Counted from the first letter of the stretch, positions 46,227 to 58,002 are shown. The stretch: DNA of 64,000 bases from Flammula alnicola (GCA_015499995.1 JADNRV010000176.1:1-64000), one strand, 5' to 3'. Translations and numbers: made by a program. Notes: generated by a model not told the origin, from the sequence alone.

Positions 46227-46631
46227 TTACGGTTCACCTGGCTCGGGTTGTCTTCCTCCGCTCCCAGTGCCATCAGGCCCTTCTTCCTCTTTGCTCATCT
46301 CAGAAAATGCCTCGAGTCCGTCCTTTGGTGAATAATCCCTCCCGCCGTACCGCAACTGTTTGCCGCTCTTCTTGGGATTCTCATACGGCATGTCAGGGCT
46401 TTTAGGGTCGCTGTCGAGATGATAATACTCCAGAGAGTCTGTGCCGAGCAGACTATAATCTCCCGACGTGGTCGTTGGTTCAAGCAAGCGTTCCTCCGAC
46501 TGAATGATTATCCCTGTGGTATGCAAGCTTGAGTAGGCGCGAGCCTTGTAAATTGGTAGCAGTGCTAAGCGCGCAGGGCTGATTCGCGCTATCGCACGGG
46601 GGTGTCGAAGCAAGATGAAAGACAGAGACAT
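46227..46631 (-). CDS. Small putative mitochondrial protein
   Basis: A single-exon frame of 134 residues starts at an ATG. The first 35 residues (MSLSFILLRHPRAIARISPA, then RLALLPIYKARAYSS) are basic, hydroxylated and lack acids, typical of a mitochondrial presequence with a cleavage-like RAYSS site. The mature part has MPYENPKKSGKQLRYGGRDY and an acidic, Gly/Pro-rich tail. I do not recognise the family. It lies between the mannosyltransferase and the right inverted-repeat arm. Confidence 0.6.
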   Translation of the reverse strand: MSLSFILLRHPRAIARISPARLALLPIYKARAYSSLHTTGIIIQSEERLLEPTTTSGDYSLLGTDSLEYYHLDSDPKSPDMPYENPKKSGKQLRYGGRDYSPKDGLEAFSEMSKEEEGPDGTGSGGRQPEPGEP

Positions 46632-46689
46632 AGATGCTCAGCGCTCAATAATGGCACACAGTGTTTGCTGCACCTAATTATATTGTCGA

Positions 46690-48995
46690 AGTGAGACATG
46701 CATTCTCTGACATCAGACATAGTAGAATGGAGTCAAAACGGAATCAAAATCCTTCGCTCTCGTTCGCTGCGCATTACATGCTCCGAGTCCGCGTAATCAG
46801 CCAATGGCCATCAGCCAATCAGAAATCACGTTATACTCATGAACTACCTTGGCACCACCAGTTAGAATGTTAGTCGTAGATTTTGTTTGTCCATATAACT
46901 ACCAGTAATTTAGGGTGACGCATGCGTCTTTGGGAAAAGGGGATCTTTAAAATGTGGGAGGACCCCAGGGATAGAATATGTTGCTGTTATAGACAGAAGA
47001 AATACCGTCTGAAGCGGAAAACGGTCCTTGAACGAGAGGCGGACTATAAGATAGACGGCAATCCAGGCCGTCTTTGGTAAATGGCTCGAGCTCGCCAAGC
47101 AACGGAATTTCTTGTGTCCGGCTAAATATAACAGTGACGGATTTGAGAATCGCAAGGCCTGGAGTGCTGGAGCGTTTGGCCTTAATGAAGTCTAGGAGAG
47201 CTGAATCCGTAAAATCAGGGCCGATAAAGCATTCGAGGACTGCGAGTTGTGGACAAAGGAAATTGCCCTCATCATCCGGCGTCGTGAGACGGTATAAAAA
47301 CCCGTCGTCAAGGAGGTGTTCACCTGGCGGTTCGCCCACAGGAGGTGTCCAGACTTGATCACCGGCATAATAGCTTCTTTTGATAGAAAGCGTCGATATG
47401 CGAGGGCAGAATTGGAGACATTTAAAGAAGTCGCCTCTCGAAAGGAAATGAGGGTCAATGGTTAAGCTTCGCATCGTACTAGCTGTGCGTCGCAATAGCG
47501 GGACAAGTGGGCAGGAGGGCTGTTCGGATGAGTAGATGCTGGAGTGGAATTCTAGTTGCTGAAGAGAAGGGACGTCAAGTGCCTCACATAATGTGGATAG
47601 ATCGACTCTGCCTGCGTGGATCGTCATGTTCTGGAGGTATGGTAGAGAAATGGAGGCACTGCGTGGATATGGCTGGATACTATCATTTGGAAGAGATGCC
47701 ACCTCCAACCGACAACTGATGAGGCTTGGGCAAGATTCTAGGATCCATGAAATCTTGGAAATGGACATATGTGTGGCAGCGGGCCAAGCTATACCATGTA
47801 ACGAGATTGATGTCAACTGCGACCAGTTGAAAGGGAATGCCGTGAAATCTTCTGTAACATGGGAGTAAGAAACGTCTCGGAGTCGTGGTGCTTTGAGTAT
47901 TCCGCAATTTGACCAGAATACGATAAGTGGATTCGATTCGGGCTGGAAGCCGCCATGAATATTTTTGCCTCGGATAGACAACGATTGGAGCATAGGGACA
48001 TCGGTGACGGACAGTGCTGCAATACGCTCCAGGTTGGCGGCAGGTGCCTCGAAGATTACCTTTCCCCATCTACTCGCGAAACCAATGAAAGCGTCAATGA
48101 TGATGTTGTATATCTCGAACGGAGTTGAGTGCTCTCTGTCGTAAACCGTAATATTGAGTGAACATGCTCCAGATCTTCCCAACCACTCTTTAACCGCTGT
48201 GGCGCGTCTCTTGGCAACGTCAAGTATTGGCTGTCTATTTCCTGTCAGGTCCCAGGCGGGGTTTGGAGTGTAGTATGGGTTTGGAGTGTAGTATCCGGGA
48301 ACAGCGTTGGTCGGAATGGGAATGTGAATGGAGGCCCAAAGTGATGCCGTGGACAGTGCAATGCATCGCCAGCCACTGCAGATCTGAGTGAGTAAAATTG
48401 GGCACTCATGCCGGCTTATAATGGGATTATGCTCCGTCGGGAGGCAGTGGGCAAAGATCTCCTGAATGACATCAACGGGGAGACGCCGTATAGGCGACAT
48501 GAGCGCCCGATGGTTCTCGATCTCATGAGACAGTGCTTCATGCTGGTTGGAGAGGTCTGCCAAGAGAGAATGTACTCGGTCGATTTCCTTCTGCAGCATG
48601 TCGAGCTTGGCGGTGGGGTCAGATAAAAGCTGTGTGAGTTGAATTATTTCTTCGTCGGTTGCTGCATAGTTGGTGCCTATTCGTGAAGCGAAGGGCGATG
48701 GGTCCATTCTTATCTCTCGAGATTTCGGATCTGGGTAAAACTGACTGAAGCAGAACGTCAACAAAACACGGGAAGCATTCCAGAGCTCATGTGCTCACTG
48801 TTCAGTAGAGAATGCTAGTGTGCCTGATAAGAACTCAGATAAAACGCGTTGAGCCCTAACAGCCGTTCATTTTACACAGGGTTGAGTTAGTAGCACACGC
48901 GAGGGACTCGGAGCGCTCAGAATTGACAAGAAAGCTGTGCGCGTTTCGTTTCAATGTTTGTAACCGAGTCCTTTTTGAATTGCAGTGTCACGTGC
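46690..48995 (-). repeat. Right arm of the large inverted duplication
   Basis: This is the reverse-complement partner of about 40070-42765, carrying F-box copy 2. It has no tandem 3' repeat, so the arm without it probably reflects the original unit. Confidence 0.88.
46947..48707 (-). CDS. F-box protein with LRR-like body (inverted pair, copy 2)
   Basis: An intronless frame of 586 residues starts at MDPSPFASRIGTNYAATDEE. It is very similar to the gene at 40370, with the same coiled coil, the F-box PIRRLPVDVIQEIFAHCLP and the same ending at FYPWG.PTF. It has a short extra in-frame duplication near residue 150 (YYTPNP repeated, bases about 48265-48300) not found in copy 1. Both frames are intact, so both are candidate functional SCF adaptors. 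The two genes point toward each other across the mannosyltransferase spacer. Confidence 0.85.
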   Translation of the reverse strand: MDPSPFASRIGTNYAATDEEIIQLTQLLSDPTAKLDMLQKEIDRVHSLLADLSNQHEALSHEIENHRALMSPIRRLPVDVIQEIFAHCLPTEHNPIISRHECPILLTQICSGWRCIALSTASLWASIHIPIPTNAVPGYYTPNPYYTPNPAWDLTGNRQPILDVAKRRATAVKEWLGRSGACSLNITVYDREHSTPFEIYNIIIDAFIGFASRWGKVIFEAPAANLERIAALSVTDVPMLQSLSIRGKNIHGGFQPESNPLIVFWSNCGILKAPRLRDVSYSHVTEDFTAFPFNWSQLTSISLHGIAWPAATHMSISKISWILESCPSLISCRLEVASLPNDSIQPYPRSASISLPYLQNMTIHAGRVDLSTLCEALDVPSLQQLEFHSSIYSSEQPSCPLVPLLRRTASTMRSLTIDPHFLSRGDFFKCLQFCPRISTLSIKRSYYAGDQVWTPPVGEPPGEHLLDDGFLYRLTTPDDEGNFLCPQLAVLECFIGPDFTDSALLDFIKAKRSSTPGLAILKSVTVIFSRTQEIPLLGELEPFTKDGLDCRLSYSPPLVQGPFSASDGISSVYNSNIFYPWGPPTF

Positions 48996-49966
48996 AGACT
49001 ACTTATGGAAAACCACTGCGGTTGCAACGATGCTGAAAACGTCCGTCCGACTCGTCATCCAACGTCAATCCTCGTTGCAATTGTGCTTGTTCCAGCATCT
49101 CGAGCCCAGGCACTGGTTTGCGAACCCTTCGAGGATTGAATGGGGTCACTGGAATTAACTCAACCCTGATAACATGCCTTCTTGTTTAGTCTCACCCCAA
49201 ACTCTGAAGGCGGACACTCCATTCGAGTGGATACCACCCAAAACGCACATTCTCCACTGTGTCGCGTATTCCTCTCAGGCGTGTTGTTGTTTTCTTCCGA
49301 CCCTTTTTCAATCACATCCGCCAAACCGCAGGTCGAATGTTCGCATAATGACATTAATGTCGGGGAATTACAGTCCATCGGCTGATTTTACGAGGACAGT
49401 ACTCATGAGTCGTCTGCCCCTCATACTCACGGACTTCCCACTGTTCACCGTATAGTTTCCCGCCAGGTTAGTCTCACCGTGACCGTCAGTCCGCATGACT
49501 GATGCAGGGCTGCTATTTTGCTGGAATACATTATGGAAGAAAATTATCTTCAATTCGGAAGTCGACATCTCTGAATACCTAACGGTGGTCAACTGACATC
49601 GGGAAATGTCAATCCAGATCGACATTCTCGACTGAATCCTTCATCTCCCAGACTCTCCTTGGATTAAGGGCGGAAAAAGAAAGGAAACGCAGCCTTCACA
49701 TTTCGTGATACACGAACGGGTTTTTATTTTCTCTTTATCCCTGCAGGCTTCTGCAATTATTTCAGACCCTGGGCGGTTCTGTACCCTAGCCGTACGGAAG
49801 GATAAAGGTGCTCTGCCGAAGGAGTGGTTTCGAGTTTCGTCGAAAAGGTATAAAAACCCACTTGAAATGACCTTCATCCCCTATTCCTTACAGAAAGAAA
49901 AAGCTTAACAGATATGCATTTTAAAATCATTGCTTTTACAGTAACTTACTGCCATTTGCACAATCC
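48996..49966. other. Intergenic, no supported gene
   Basis: Overlapping short frames on both strands (49160-49455, 49368-49625) lack motifs or splice continuity. Confidence 0.4.
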
Positions 49967-50608
49967 ATGCAGCTGCCAACGCCCCTTCAGACTTGTGGGG
50001 ACGCCAATTGTCCCATAACCACAGTCACCCCCCCTCCCGTCGCTGTGTTCAGTGATTCCTGCAATGCTTCCTTCGTTTTCGCTCGTGGAAGATATGTGTG
50101 GGCCGTAATACAACGTGTGCTGACCAGAAACTTAGAGAGCCTCGACTGGACCTGGGGCTCAAGTGTCTGCACTCGCAACTGCGCGCTTAACGCTGCCGCA
50201 GCGGTTGGTTGTGCCCTGTAAGTTCTGTCCTGTACTATCAATTTTATCTCCGGCACAGAAAGCTAACATTACTGTGTAGTATTATAGGGCGGACTTTAGA
50301 TGCATCTGCGTCAAGAGAGCCGCTTTCATCACTGCTTGCCTTGCGTGTATCAAGAACAACTGCCCAGTTCAGTTGACCGATGCACAGACCGCGATTGATA
50401 CATCGATTGTCTGCCGTATGTTGCTCCTTATTGAAAGTAATACCTTTAGATACACCGAAAATATGGAATAGCGATTCTTGACCCAACTTTGACGTTGACT
50501 GTGGCGCCTGATCCCACTGTATCGCAATTTGAGTCTCATTGCGAGGATTGGAAGATTGAAATGGGGTCAATGGGATGGTTCTTACTCTGGAACCTTCAAT
50601 ATCAATGA
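49967..50608 (+). CDS. CFEM-like cysteine-rich protein (N-terminus uncertain)
   Basis: Three exons (49967-50217, 50288-50415, 50472-50608) join in phase. The second half of exon 1 and exon 2 give a CFEM-like cysteine pattern: CTRNC, then AAAAVGCAL, DFRCICVKRAAF, ACLACIKNNC and a last IVC. CFEM proteins are fungal surface or secreted proteins, some of them haem-binding. The 5' end is unclear. An upstream MHFKIIAFT (ATG at 49915) looks like the start of a signal peptide, but the only in-frame join would need a 32-bp intron. From the ATG at 49967 the product is 171 residues with no signal peptide. The gene may be N-terminally damaged. Confidence 0.5.
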
Positions 50609-50810
50609 CATTGTGTTCGCTATAAACTCAGGAAGATTTATTCGTGTAAGGATGGGAAAAAGATGGAACTGGGACTGACAATTTCCCAAATTGACCCAAA
50701 TTGATAATTGGATGGTTCAAGCTGGACATTCCCACACAGACTTCGTTTCGACCGCCACCGACTTTCGGAGCACAGTTCTCACTATCTATCTACAACATCG
50801 AATCATCCGA

Positions 50811-51987
50811 ATGCAACATTGTCCTACAGACATTCCAGCTATAACATATCGGTTACCTGAGACACCCACTCCAGGACACATGGCACAGTCGACGTCGGTA
50901 TCTGAGGTTGCCGAGCTCCCAGAACTCGTGCAAGCGATCCTGCAGTATTTTTCAAATGAACGAGAAACCTTGTGCATCCTCTCATTGATGTCGAAAATTT
51001 TTCGGCTAGAAGCACAACGAATACTCTTCAGAAAAGTTACTACATTACAGGACGCCGATGACCACACCATATTTCTCGCTACAATCGTTCGGTCTCAACG
51101 CCTTGCACTGCATGTAGTGGCATATGCGCAGGAGAACGTTGCGGATCCAGGAACAGACCTATGGGATCTATTATGCTATGGTCTGCAGGAGATGAAGAAC
51201 CTCAAGCACCTCAGATTTCGCGCACGCGGAGGTGTTGCTTCTGCGCACATCTTACGAGGATGTAGCTTCCAGCTCGAAAGCTTGTATTGGGGCTGCAATT
51301 CAGACGAGAAGGAGCTAGCGAGGAATGTCCTTCCCTTACAGCCTAATATGAAGCAGCTTCGCGTTAAATGGAACGAGCAGAAAAAGGTCTCCCCCCTCCG
51401 ATCTACATGCCCGGGTCTGGTCTCACTTGCCGGAGATCGAGGAGTCATAGAGGCATTTCTTCCTGGACGGACAATCACTACCCTCGCCTGGATACCTGAC
51501 CTCGATGACTCAACAAAAAAAATCTCTCATTTGTCGAATCAGCTCAACAGGCTTCGATTTCTGTCATTTGGGGGGTACTTCGAGCGCCCGAAGCTCGATC
51601 TTATTGTCGACCACTTACAGGTTCTCGAAGTCTTGGAGCTACTAGGTTCTGACGCCACGGTAAGTTATAGGCCTACATTGACGTCTTTTAAGCTAATTGC
51701 TCAACCCAATACCTACACAGGAACTTCAGCTTCTCGAACGGATACCTAATTTACTCATCCTGATACTCTCTCCCTCATTGAATCAGAAAAATGGACCCGC
51801 CCCTTCAAAAATTACAGCAGAACTAATCAAAGAAATATTCCAAGCATGTCAGTGTTTGCAGTATATCGACGTCGCCGACGATGCAAAGTATTATAGGCGT
51901 TGGATATCTTTCTCTAGCGAGCCTCTGCCAAGGCGTCTTTCATATCCGACGGTGCATCGATGGTGGCGCTTCCGGGGTAACCTGTGA
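50811..51987 (+). CDS. F-box-type protein
   Basis: Two exons (50811-51659, 51721-51987) join in phase across a 61-bp intron with GTAAG and ACAG sites, giving 371 residues. The N-terminal segment VAELPELVQAILQYFSNERE followed by LCILSLMSKIFRLEAQRILF is an F-box-like helix set. The rest is LRR-like (LKHLRFRARGG, FQLESLYWGC, LRFLSFGGYFE). A start at 50811 is preferred for context, but ATGs at 50712 and 50880 are possible. It is likely a substrate adaptor of an SCF ubiquitin ligase. It is unrelated at sequence level to the inverted pair nearby. Confidence 0.72.
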
Positions 51988-52302
51988 ATGTTAGCGATAT
52001 CTCATATCCTGGTCTACCCTATACGGTTTCATTTGATTTCTTGGACATACCTCCGGCTTTGTATATTCCTCAGAATCATTTCTATCTTTATATGACTCCC
52101 ATCCTCTCTGTGAAAAAGAAGTGCTGTAGAATATTATTTCGTGCCATTGTTATTTTGCCTCTTTTTTTTTTATTACACTGTGTAGACATTTGACATTTGA
52201 AAGGTAGCACAATCCACTTCCAGTATAATACATACTGGTACCATACCATTCCCTTAACTAACGGCAAAAAGGAATGACAAAACACGTTGAAAGAAAGGCG
52301 TA

Positions 52303-54060
52303 TTACAGGGTATAAACAGATTTCGGCGCAGGAGACACTTCAGAATTCTCGACCCCTTTCGAGAAATCGACCATCCACGATTCGAGGACCAGCTTCCTCA
52401 TCGATGGGCAAGTTGCGCTGATAGAGGCGACGAGCTCTCTCACTGTCTTCGGAATGATGCCTCTTTCCGACTCGTCTCGGTCCTTTTGAGGTATAAATAT
52501 TTGGGAAGTCGTGAGCTGAGTAGCATTAGGGAAGGTTTTCCCCAGCCACAAAGCCAGAGATTTCGATTCGACCAAGAATAAGAATCCAGTAACGTCCAGA
52601 AGAATGGCGTTGCGAATCGGGATAATCGAGTTACTATCATGCCCGGCTCGATTGATGACGTTTTCAAACGAAGTCCACTTCCTATAAAACTTTCCCATCA
52701 TCGTGGATATTTCGAGAGGCTCGGTACGTGGTTCCTTCTTCAGCATGTTGGAAAGACCGCGAAGGATCACATCTAAATTTGGTGCAGGATTTGAAGAGAT
52801 CGAAAGGTCCGCGTCGAAATAAAAAGTGTCCCAACGGCGGATACGGGAGAGAGAGGACTGTGATCGGATAATATGGTTACTAAACTTAACCGGGGCGGTA
52901 AGAACTCGAAGATGTGGGAGGTTTGGTTTGGGATAAGGGCAAGCGTTGTGGTTCTTCTCTCCGATTGGACAGGGCTTTGAAATCATGGCATCGCATAGCT
53001 GGTCGAGCTTTAAGTATTCTAGGCAATTTAGGCGCTCTAGGAATTGGATGATATGGCGGCTCGTTAGGCCTTTGCAAGTACCACTGAAAGCGAGCTCCAC
53101 GAGCTGATGGGAAATGGTGTCTGCGATGAGCGGAAGCAATGCGTCCCAAATTGTTGAGTTCAAGGATATGTAGGCGAAAGATACGGAAGTGAGGTTGGGA
53201 CTGATTTTAATCATTAACAAGGTCCATGGAAGATGTGGCGGAAGAAGGACCTGTGTGGAATGGAGGTACAGGTATCGGATGTTAGATGATTGGTGTGCTT
53301 CTTCAGAGACCTCCATCATAATATTCTTCGAGGACCCAAACGAACGGCGAAACTCCCATCCAGGGCCTTCCAACGCCGTCAAACTAGGAGCATTATAATT
53401 CTTTTGCAGTCGATTCATCATCCATCGAAAGAGTAGGGCTAAATTGCGTGGTCCTCTCAGATGAAAACCAAAGGAGTGCGCCGTAGCCGCACCTTTAGTG
53501 TGAAGGACCTCCAAGGTGACGCAACCCCTCTGCAAGATGGCGTTCATAAAATTTCCTAGAGAGGTGACCCATTCCCGTAGCGCGAGGTCCGACATTGGAG
53601 TCGCAGGGTTCTCCGTCCATTCCTCCTCGTCAATTATATGAACCTCGGGGAGGGACTTTAATCGTAGGATAACCTTCGTGAGGCGGTCCAGTCTAGCTTG
53701 AAAACGAGAGAGAGATGGCGTTCTGTACTGATACACCCTGGTGGAAGGTCGAATTCGAAAATTACAAATAAGAGTCGGGATAGACTTTATGTGGATGGAG
53801 ATAGCAAGACCAGCGAGAAGGTGATGGAACTTCAAAAGGTCGTCGAAGTCCATGTCGCCTCCATGCAGGGCGACTTGGAAAGTAGAGGTCGCATCCTTGA
53901 TTCCGTACGCCTGGAGATAACGATGAAGCGCCACCAAATTCAAACTCCTGGATAGCGTTGCCAAATTGTAGAGATCTTGAGTCGACAAGCAACTGTCGTT
54001 CACTATCAGGAGGAGCACCTCCATAGGGATGTCTCCGAAACCTTGAACAGGAAGGTCCAT
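52303..54060 (-). CDS. Large F-box/LRR-type protein
   Basis: An intronless frame of 585 residues starts at MDLPVQGFGDIPMEVLLLIV. The F-box-like region continues with LSTQDLYNLATLSRSLNLVALHRYL, the arrangement of basidiomycete F-box genes. The long body has spaced Leu-rich segments, for example SSNIRYLYLHSTQVLLP, NLTSVSFAYISLN and LECLEYLKL-like NCLEYLKLDQL. The frame is open further upstream but without an ATG, so the Met at 54060 was chosen. It converges with the F-box gene at 50811-51987, with about 315 bp between the stops. It is probably an SCF adaptor; the target is unknown. Confidence 0.75.
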   Translation of the reverse strand: MDLPVQGFGDIPMEVLLLIVNDSCLSTQDLYNLATLSRSLNLVALHRYLQAYGIKDATSTFQVALHGGDMDFDDLLKFHHLLAGLAISIHIKSIPTLICNFRIRPSTRVYQYRTPSLSRFQARLDRLTKVILRLKSLPEVHIIDEEEWTENPATPMSDLALREWVTSLGNFMNAILQRGCVTLEVLHTKGAATAHSFGFHLRGPRNLALLFRWMMNRLQKNYNAPSLTALEGPGWEFRRSFGSSKNIMMEVSEEAHQSSNIRYLYLHSTQVLLPPHLPWTLLMIKISPNLTSVSFAYISLNSTIWDALLPLIADTISHQLVELAFSGTCKGLTSRHIIQFLERLNCLEYLKLDQLCDAMISKPCPIGEKNHNACPYPKPNLPHLRVLTAPVKFSNHIIRSQSSLSRIRRWDTFYFDADLSISSNPAPNLDVILRGLSNMLKKEPRTEPLEISTMMGKFYRKWTSFENVINRAGHDSNSIIPIRNAILLDVTGFLFLVESKSLALWLGKTFPNATQLTTSQIFIPQKDRDESERGIIPKTVRELVASISATCPSMRKLVLESWMVDFSKGVENSEVSPAPKSVYTL

Positions 54061-56107
54061 TAGCTTCGTACGCCTGTGCAAGGATATCGATATGGTTTCG
54101 ATGAGTGGGCTGAGTTGTGGTTGTTGCAAAAGATGAGTTCTCACGTCGCACTAGCAGATATTGATCACAGATACCGTGGTACCAGCCATGCTGGATGTCG
54201 AACAATAGACTCGGACTAGTGCGTATAAATTTTCTTGAAAGTAAGACAGTCTTGAGCAAAAGTCGGTCACCAACTTATCTGCAGCAACGTTTTCATAGAG
54301 CAAGGTAACCCCAAGTAGCGTTGGCGGGAGCTCTACGGCAGGATTTTGACGTTTGTTCATTTGCCGGTTCTGAGTTGGTTCTGAGCTTGAATTTTGCCGG
54401 CTGTCCTCTGCCCACTTGTGCAGTATTGTCCCTTCTACAGCCACATTCTGTCTGCATTTCTCAGTATTTTCTGCACATTTCTTCGCATTTTATTGTTCTT
54501 CACATAATCTAGATATATATGTTGAATCATAAGTCAATAAGAAGTTCTTTTCCCCCCATTCTGTCTTCTCCCAATTCCTTTTCATAGGTCCACAGCATTT
54601 AGTATGTATGTCATTCTCACCGTTACACGTTGACTTTCAGGCCGCATATCACTCGAGCCATGTATTTCATATTTTTACATATTTTTGGCACTGTCCCGCA
54701 CCCTCAGAAATCATCACCCAATATGTCCTTGCACCGTTGACCGTCAACAGATTTCACTTGTTGGGCACCTAATCTTCGCACTTTGGGAATTAATTAATTA
54801 ATTTGCCAATGATCATCGATCATTGATGGGCCCGGTTCTCGCACACAAAAAGAAAAGTGAAAAGCTTTTGGGAACGGAGTTCGATTGTGTGCCATGCTCG
54901 GGAAGTCAGAAGACGAAGGTGAAAGGGAATTCCTGCCGTGCAGCTCCCGCCAACCTTACCCAAGGTAGTATCACGACAACTAGACGAACATTAATCACAT
55001 TCAACTGCAAAGAAACAACTTCCCAAAGAGCAAGGATCAAGGAATAAAGAACAAGTATGCAACAAGCCAACAAGTGCTTCGAATTCCTGAAACACAGCAC
55101 GTTTAAATAATAGTGGAATTTGGAAAAAGTGGAAAAAAGGCTAAACGGACGCGCCATGATGTCAACATCACGCATCATCCAGTCACCAAGAGAGAGAATT
55201 CGTGCTACCGCCGCCGGGTGTACCGCTTCGTCCAACGTAGAAAAAAAAAACCGTCTTCGTCGTCCACATCCAGCGGCCGTCGATATCCGTGAACAAACAA
55301 AGCGTCGGACGGGACTCGCTGAACGCAACAAGACGCAGAGGGACAGCCACAAGTACTGTTGAAAGGTATCATTGTACAACGGGTGTTGCCAAAAAAATGA
55401 AGTGGTATGAAGAGGTGCAAGGGGTTAAGCAACACCGCCAGTGAAATGGAATAATCGAGCCATCCCAGGGAGAGAGAATAGGCCGAACTTTGAAGAGTAA
55501 GAAGCTCCTACGCCGCCATAAAAGCCAAGATGAAATCGGAAGGAACAAATTAGGGCAAGGAGCACGAGAAGGGGGCAATGGGGTTAGGAGGGCTAATAAG
55601 ACAAAAGGCATGATCATAAAACATAACCAAAAAAATATATCAAGAAATATCAAGTAGAAAAAACCCCAGGTATCTAAAGACGCCCTAAAATGTTGAATCG
55701 TGGATAAAAAGGTTACTGGATGTCTGACGAAAGGATATAGAAGTCGGAGGCAAAGGACAAGGTATATAAGTAGGAATATAGACGTTTACGAATAAACATT
55801 TATTGGTCTGGGTGGAGAAGGGTTACGATTCACGAATTGCCAGCATTTTGCCGACGGACCCAGATAGGAATGGAGGCGGCGGAGGAGAAGCGACAGGAAT
55901 ACGCAGACGTCGGCGCCGAAGGGTTCAAGGAGTCATCACGGACGGAGTAGATGGAAGAGCAAAATGTACACAGAAGATGGAAATATAGATAAGACAAACG
56001 GACGATCAGGTTGAGAGCCGAATGGGGGCCTCGGAGGAACCAAGACAGAGACAGAGAGAGAAAACGAAGACACTGTTACACAAAACCATCCCCTGTGGAT
56101 GGCCCGT
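54061..56107. other. 2 kb without a supported gene
   Basis: The open frames on the minus strand (54906-55379, 55369-55653) are hydrophobic, overlap each other and have no motifs; they look like chance. Part of the region nearest 56107 is the 3' UTR of the next gene. Confidence 0.4.
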
Positions 56108-58002
56108 TTAAGCAGCATGCCCCGCATATGCCGCCCGTCCCATCACGGAAATATCATCCTCGTCATCTCCAATCGCATACTGCGCCCCCCCATACGCTCC
56201 AACACCAATAGACGCATTCGGATGATGCCCAAACGCATACTGGTTACCAACAGCCTGCTGATACGACTCCGCCCCGCTGTACTCGCTGGGCGCATACTCC
56301 GTGTTGGTTCCATTCGAGCCGTTGCCCGTGTTGGTAGGGCTGATGTTGCCCGTGGCGGCGTTATACAGAACCCGCATGTTGTTGTTGTTGGTCGAAGGCA
56401 CAGCGGTTCCAGAGTTGGCAACGGGCATGGGGTAGCTGATCGATGCGGGTGTGATGGATTTATGGCCGGCCATAGACTTCTTGCGCTCTGCATACGCGCG
56501 GAGCATCTCGTCGGGGGACATGACGTTGGCTGGCATGGGTTGCATCGGCATGGTGGACATAACGGGGCTGGCCATTGCCTGGGGTGTGGTAATAACGGGT
56601 TTGGGGTATGTGGGCGCAAGAGGAGCAGGGGTGGACAAGAGCAAGTCATCAGGTTCAGAAGAATTGCCTCCTGTGCGCATCACTGAGAGTACATTGTCAG
56701 TTTCTGTCGTCACCAAGATGCATAGACTAAATCGCTACGTACTGCTCAAAGCGGGCATAATCTCCGAAAATTCATTACCATTCTCCTGGGTGCTATTCTT
56801 GCTCTTTCCGGCAGCGATCCTTGAACGAATATCTTCAGGTGTGAGTGTTAATGGTCCTTGCGTCTGTCTGGGAGAGAATTGGCCCTGATTCTCTTCCGAG
56901 GAGTTATCGTTTGCTGCTTCGTCGGCATTGTCGGGAAGAGCCGGAACGGGAGGGATATAGGCGCTATGGAAGGCCCTCGTCCTACGAGACTCGCCAGAGG
57001 GGCGCGAATCGGCAAAGGAGACCCGAGAGACACGAGTGTCGGGAGCAAAGGAAACGCGCGAGACACGTTCGGTCGAGCTCATGGCAGCGGGGTTGCGGAG
57101 GCCCACACCGGTGCGCATCTGAGACATCTGGCGCCCTTGGGATCCCACACCAGCTGCGCCAGCATCTTCGCCTTCGACAGCGATGGTACTCGAGGGGCGG
57201 ATAGCGCCAAACGAAAAAGATGAGTTGCGGTTGCCAACAGCAATCGAGTTGCGGATCGCCGCATTGGCACCAGCCGCGGAGACGGACTTCCAGTCGGTCG
57301 AGATGGTTGACATGCGTTTGTCCACTGCTTCGGTCCAGCGTTTGCGTTTTTCGATACCCTTGGAACGCTTCAACTTGATATATGCCCCAATGCATAGGAT
57401 GATGAAGAGGAGGGGGATAAGGACCGCAGCGGCGGTCTTGCCAGAGGTCATCGTCTTTTTAGCGGCATTGTTGACTAGCGTAACACCACTATCGATTTGG
57501 TTGACATTTGCAGCATCCGGTGTACCTGTCGAGGGTGCGGTGTAGGTCGCAGTGAAAACGGGGCCTGCAGCGAAGGTCGACATGAAGAGAGGATTGCCGT
57601 GAGGAACGATGCTGATTTGCAGAGACTGGGAGGAAGTCGCATTCCACCAACGGGGCATGATTTCGGCGGTGTAACTGCCACCAGAGTTGGCGACATTCTC
57701 CCAAAGATGGATGCGGGGGTAGTCTGAAGTAGGCGAGAGCAAATAGATGTCGAGTTGCGCGTCGGTCAAACAGGTGGAATTCCATGTAATTGGAAGAGGC
57801 TTCAAGGAGTCGACGGTATCACCCATCTTGGGAGCGACGTACAAGGAGCATGCTGAAGGGGTAGAAATTAGTGTTAGTGATAAAATGGGAAGAAGGACAG
57901 CTGGAACGTACCTGATGAATCCGCCCGCTTCTCGACCAATTCAGTGGTAGGTTCTCTACGAGTTGGCTTCTTGTGGAACACATGGATGTGCGAGATGCCC
58001 AT
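56108..58002 (-). CDS. Single-pass membrane protein with immunoglobulin-like ectodomain and long tail
   Basis: Three exons (58002-57912, 57852-56743, 56682-56108) splice in phase to 591 residues. The opening MGISHIHVFHKKPTRREPTT is basic, not a signal peptide, and ends in a KR pair before the ectodomain. The ectodomain reads YVAPKMGDTVDSLKPLPITW, with IDSG-type and WWNATSSQSLQISIVP strings, resembling the Kre9/Knh1-type (Ser-Thr-rich GPI-anchored) beta-sandwich found in many fungal wall proteins. One transmembrane helix (TAAAVLIPLLFIILCIGAYI, about residues 170-189) follows. The cytoplasmic tail of about 400 residues is Ser/Ala/Asn-rich, with the repeat RVSRVSFA. Orientation is inferred. The function is unknown; a surface receptor or sensor is possible. 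Confidence 0.75.

Noticed and set aside
54906..55653. Two long hydrophobic minus-strand frames
   Set aside because: They overlap each other, begin without good context, have no motif, and read as chance translations of a 3' UTR-like, purine-rich stretch.
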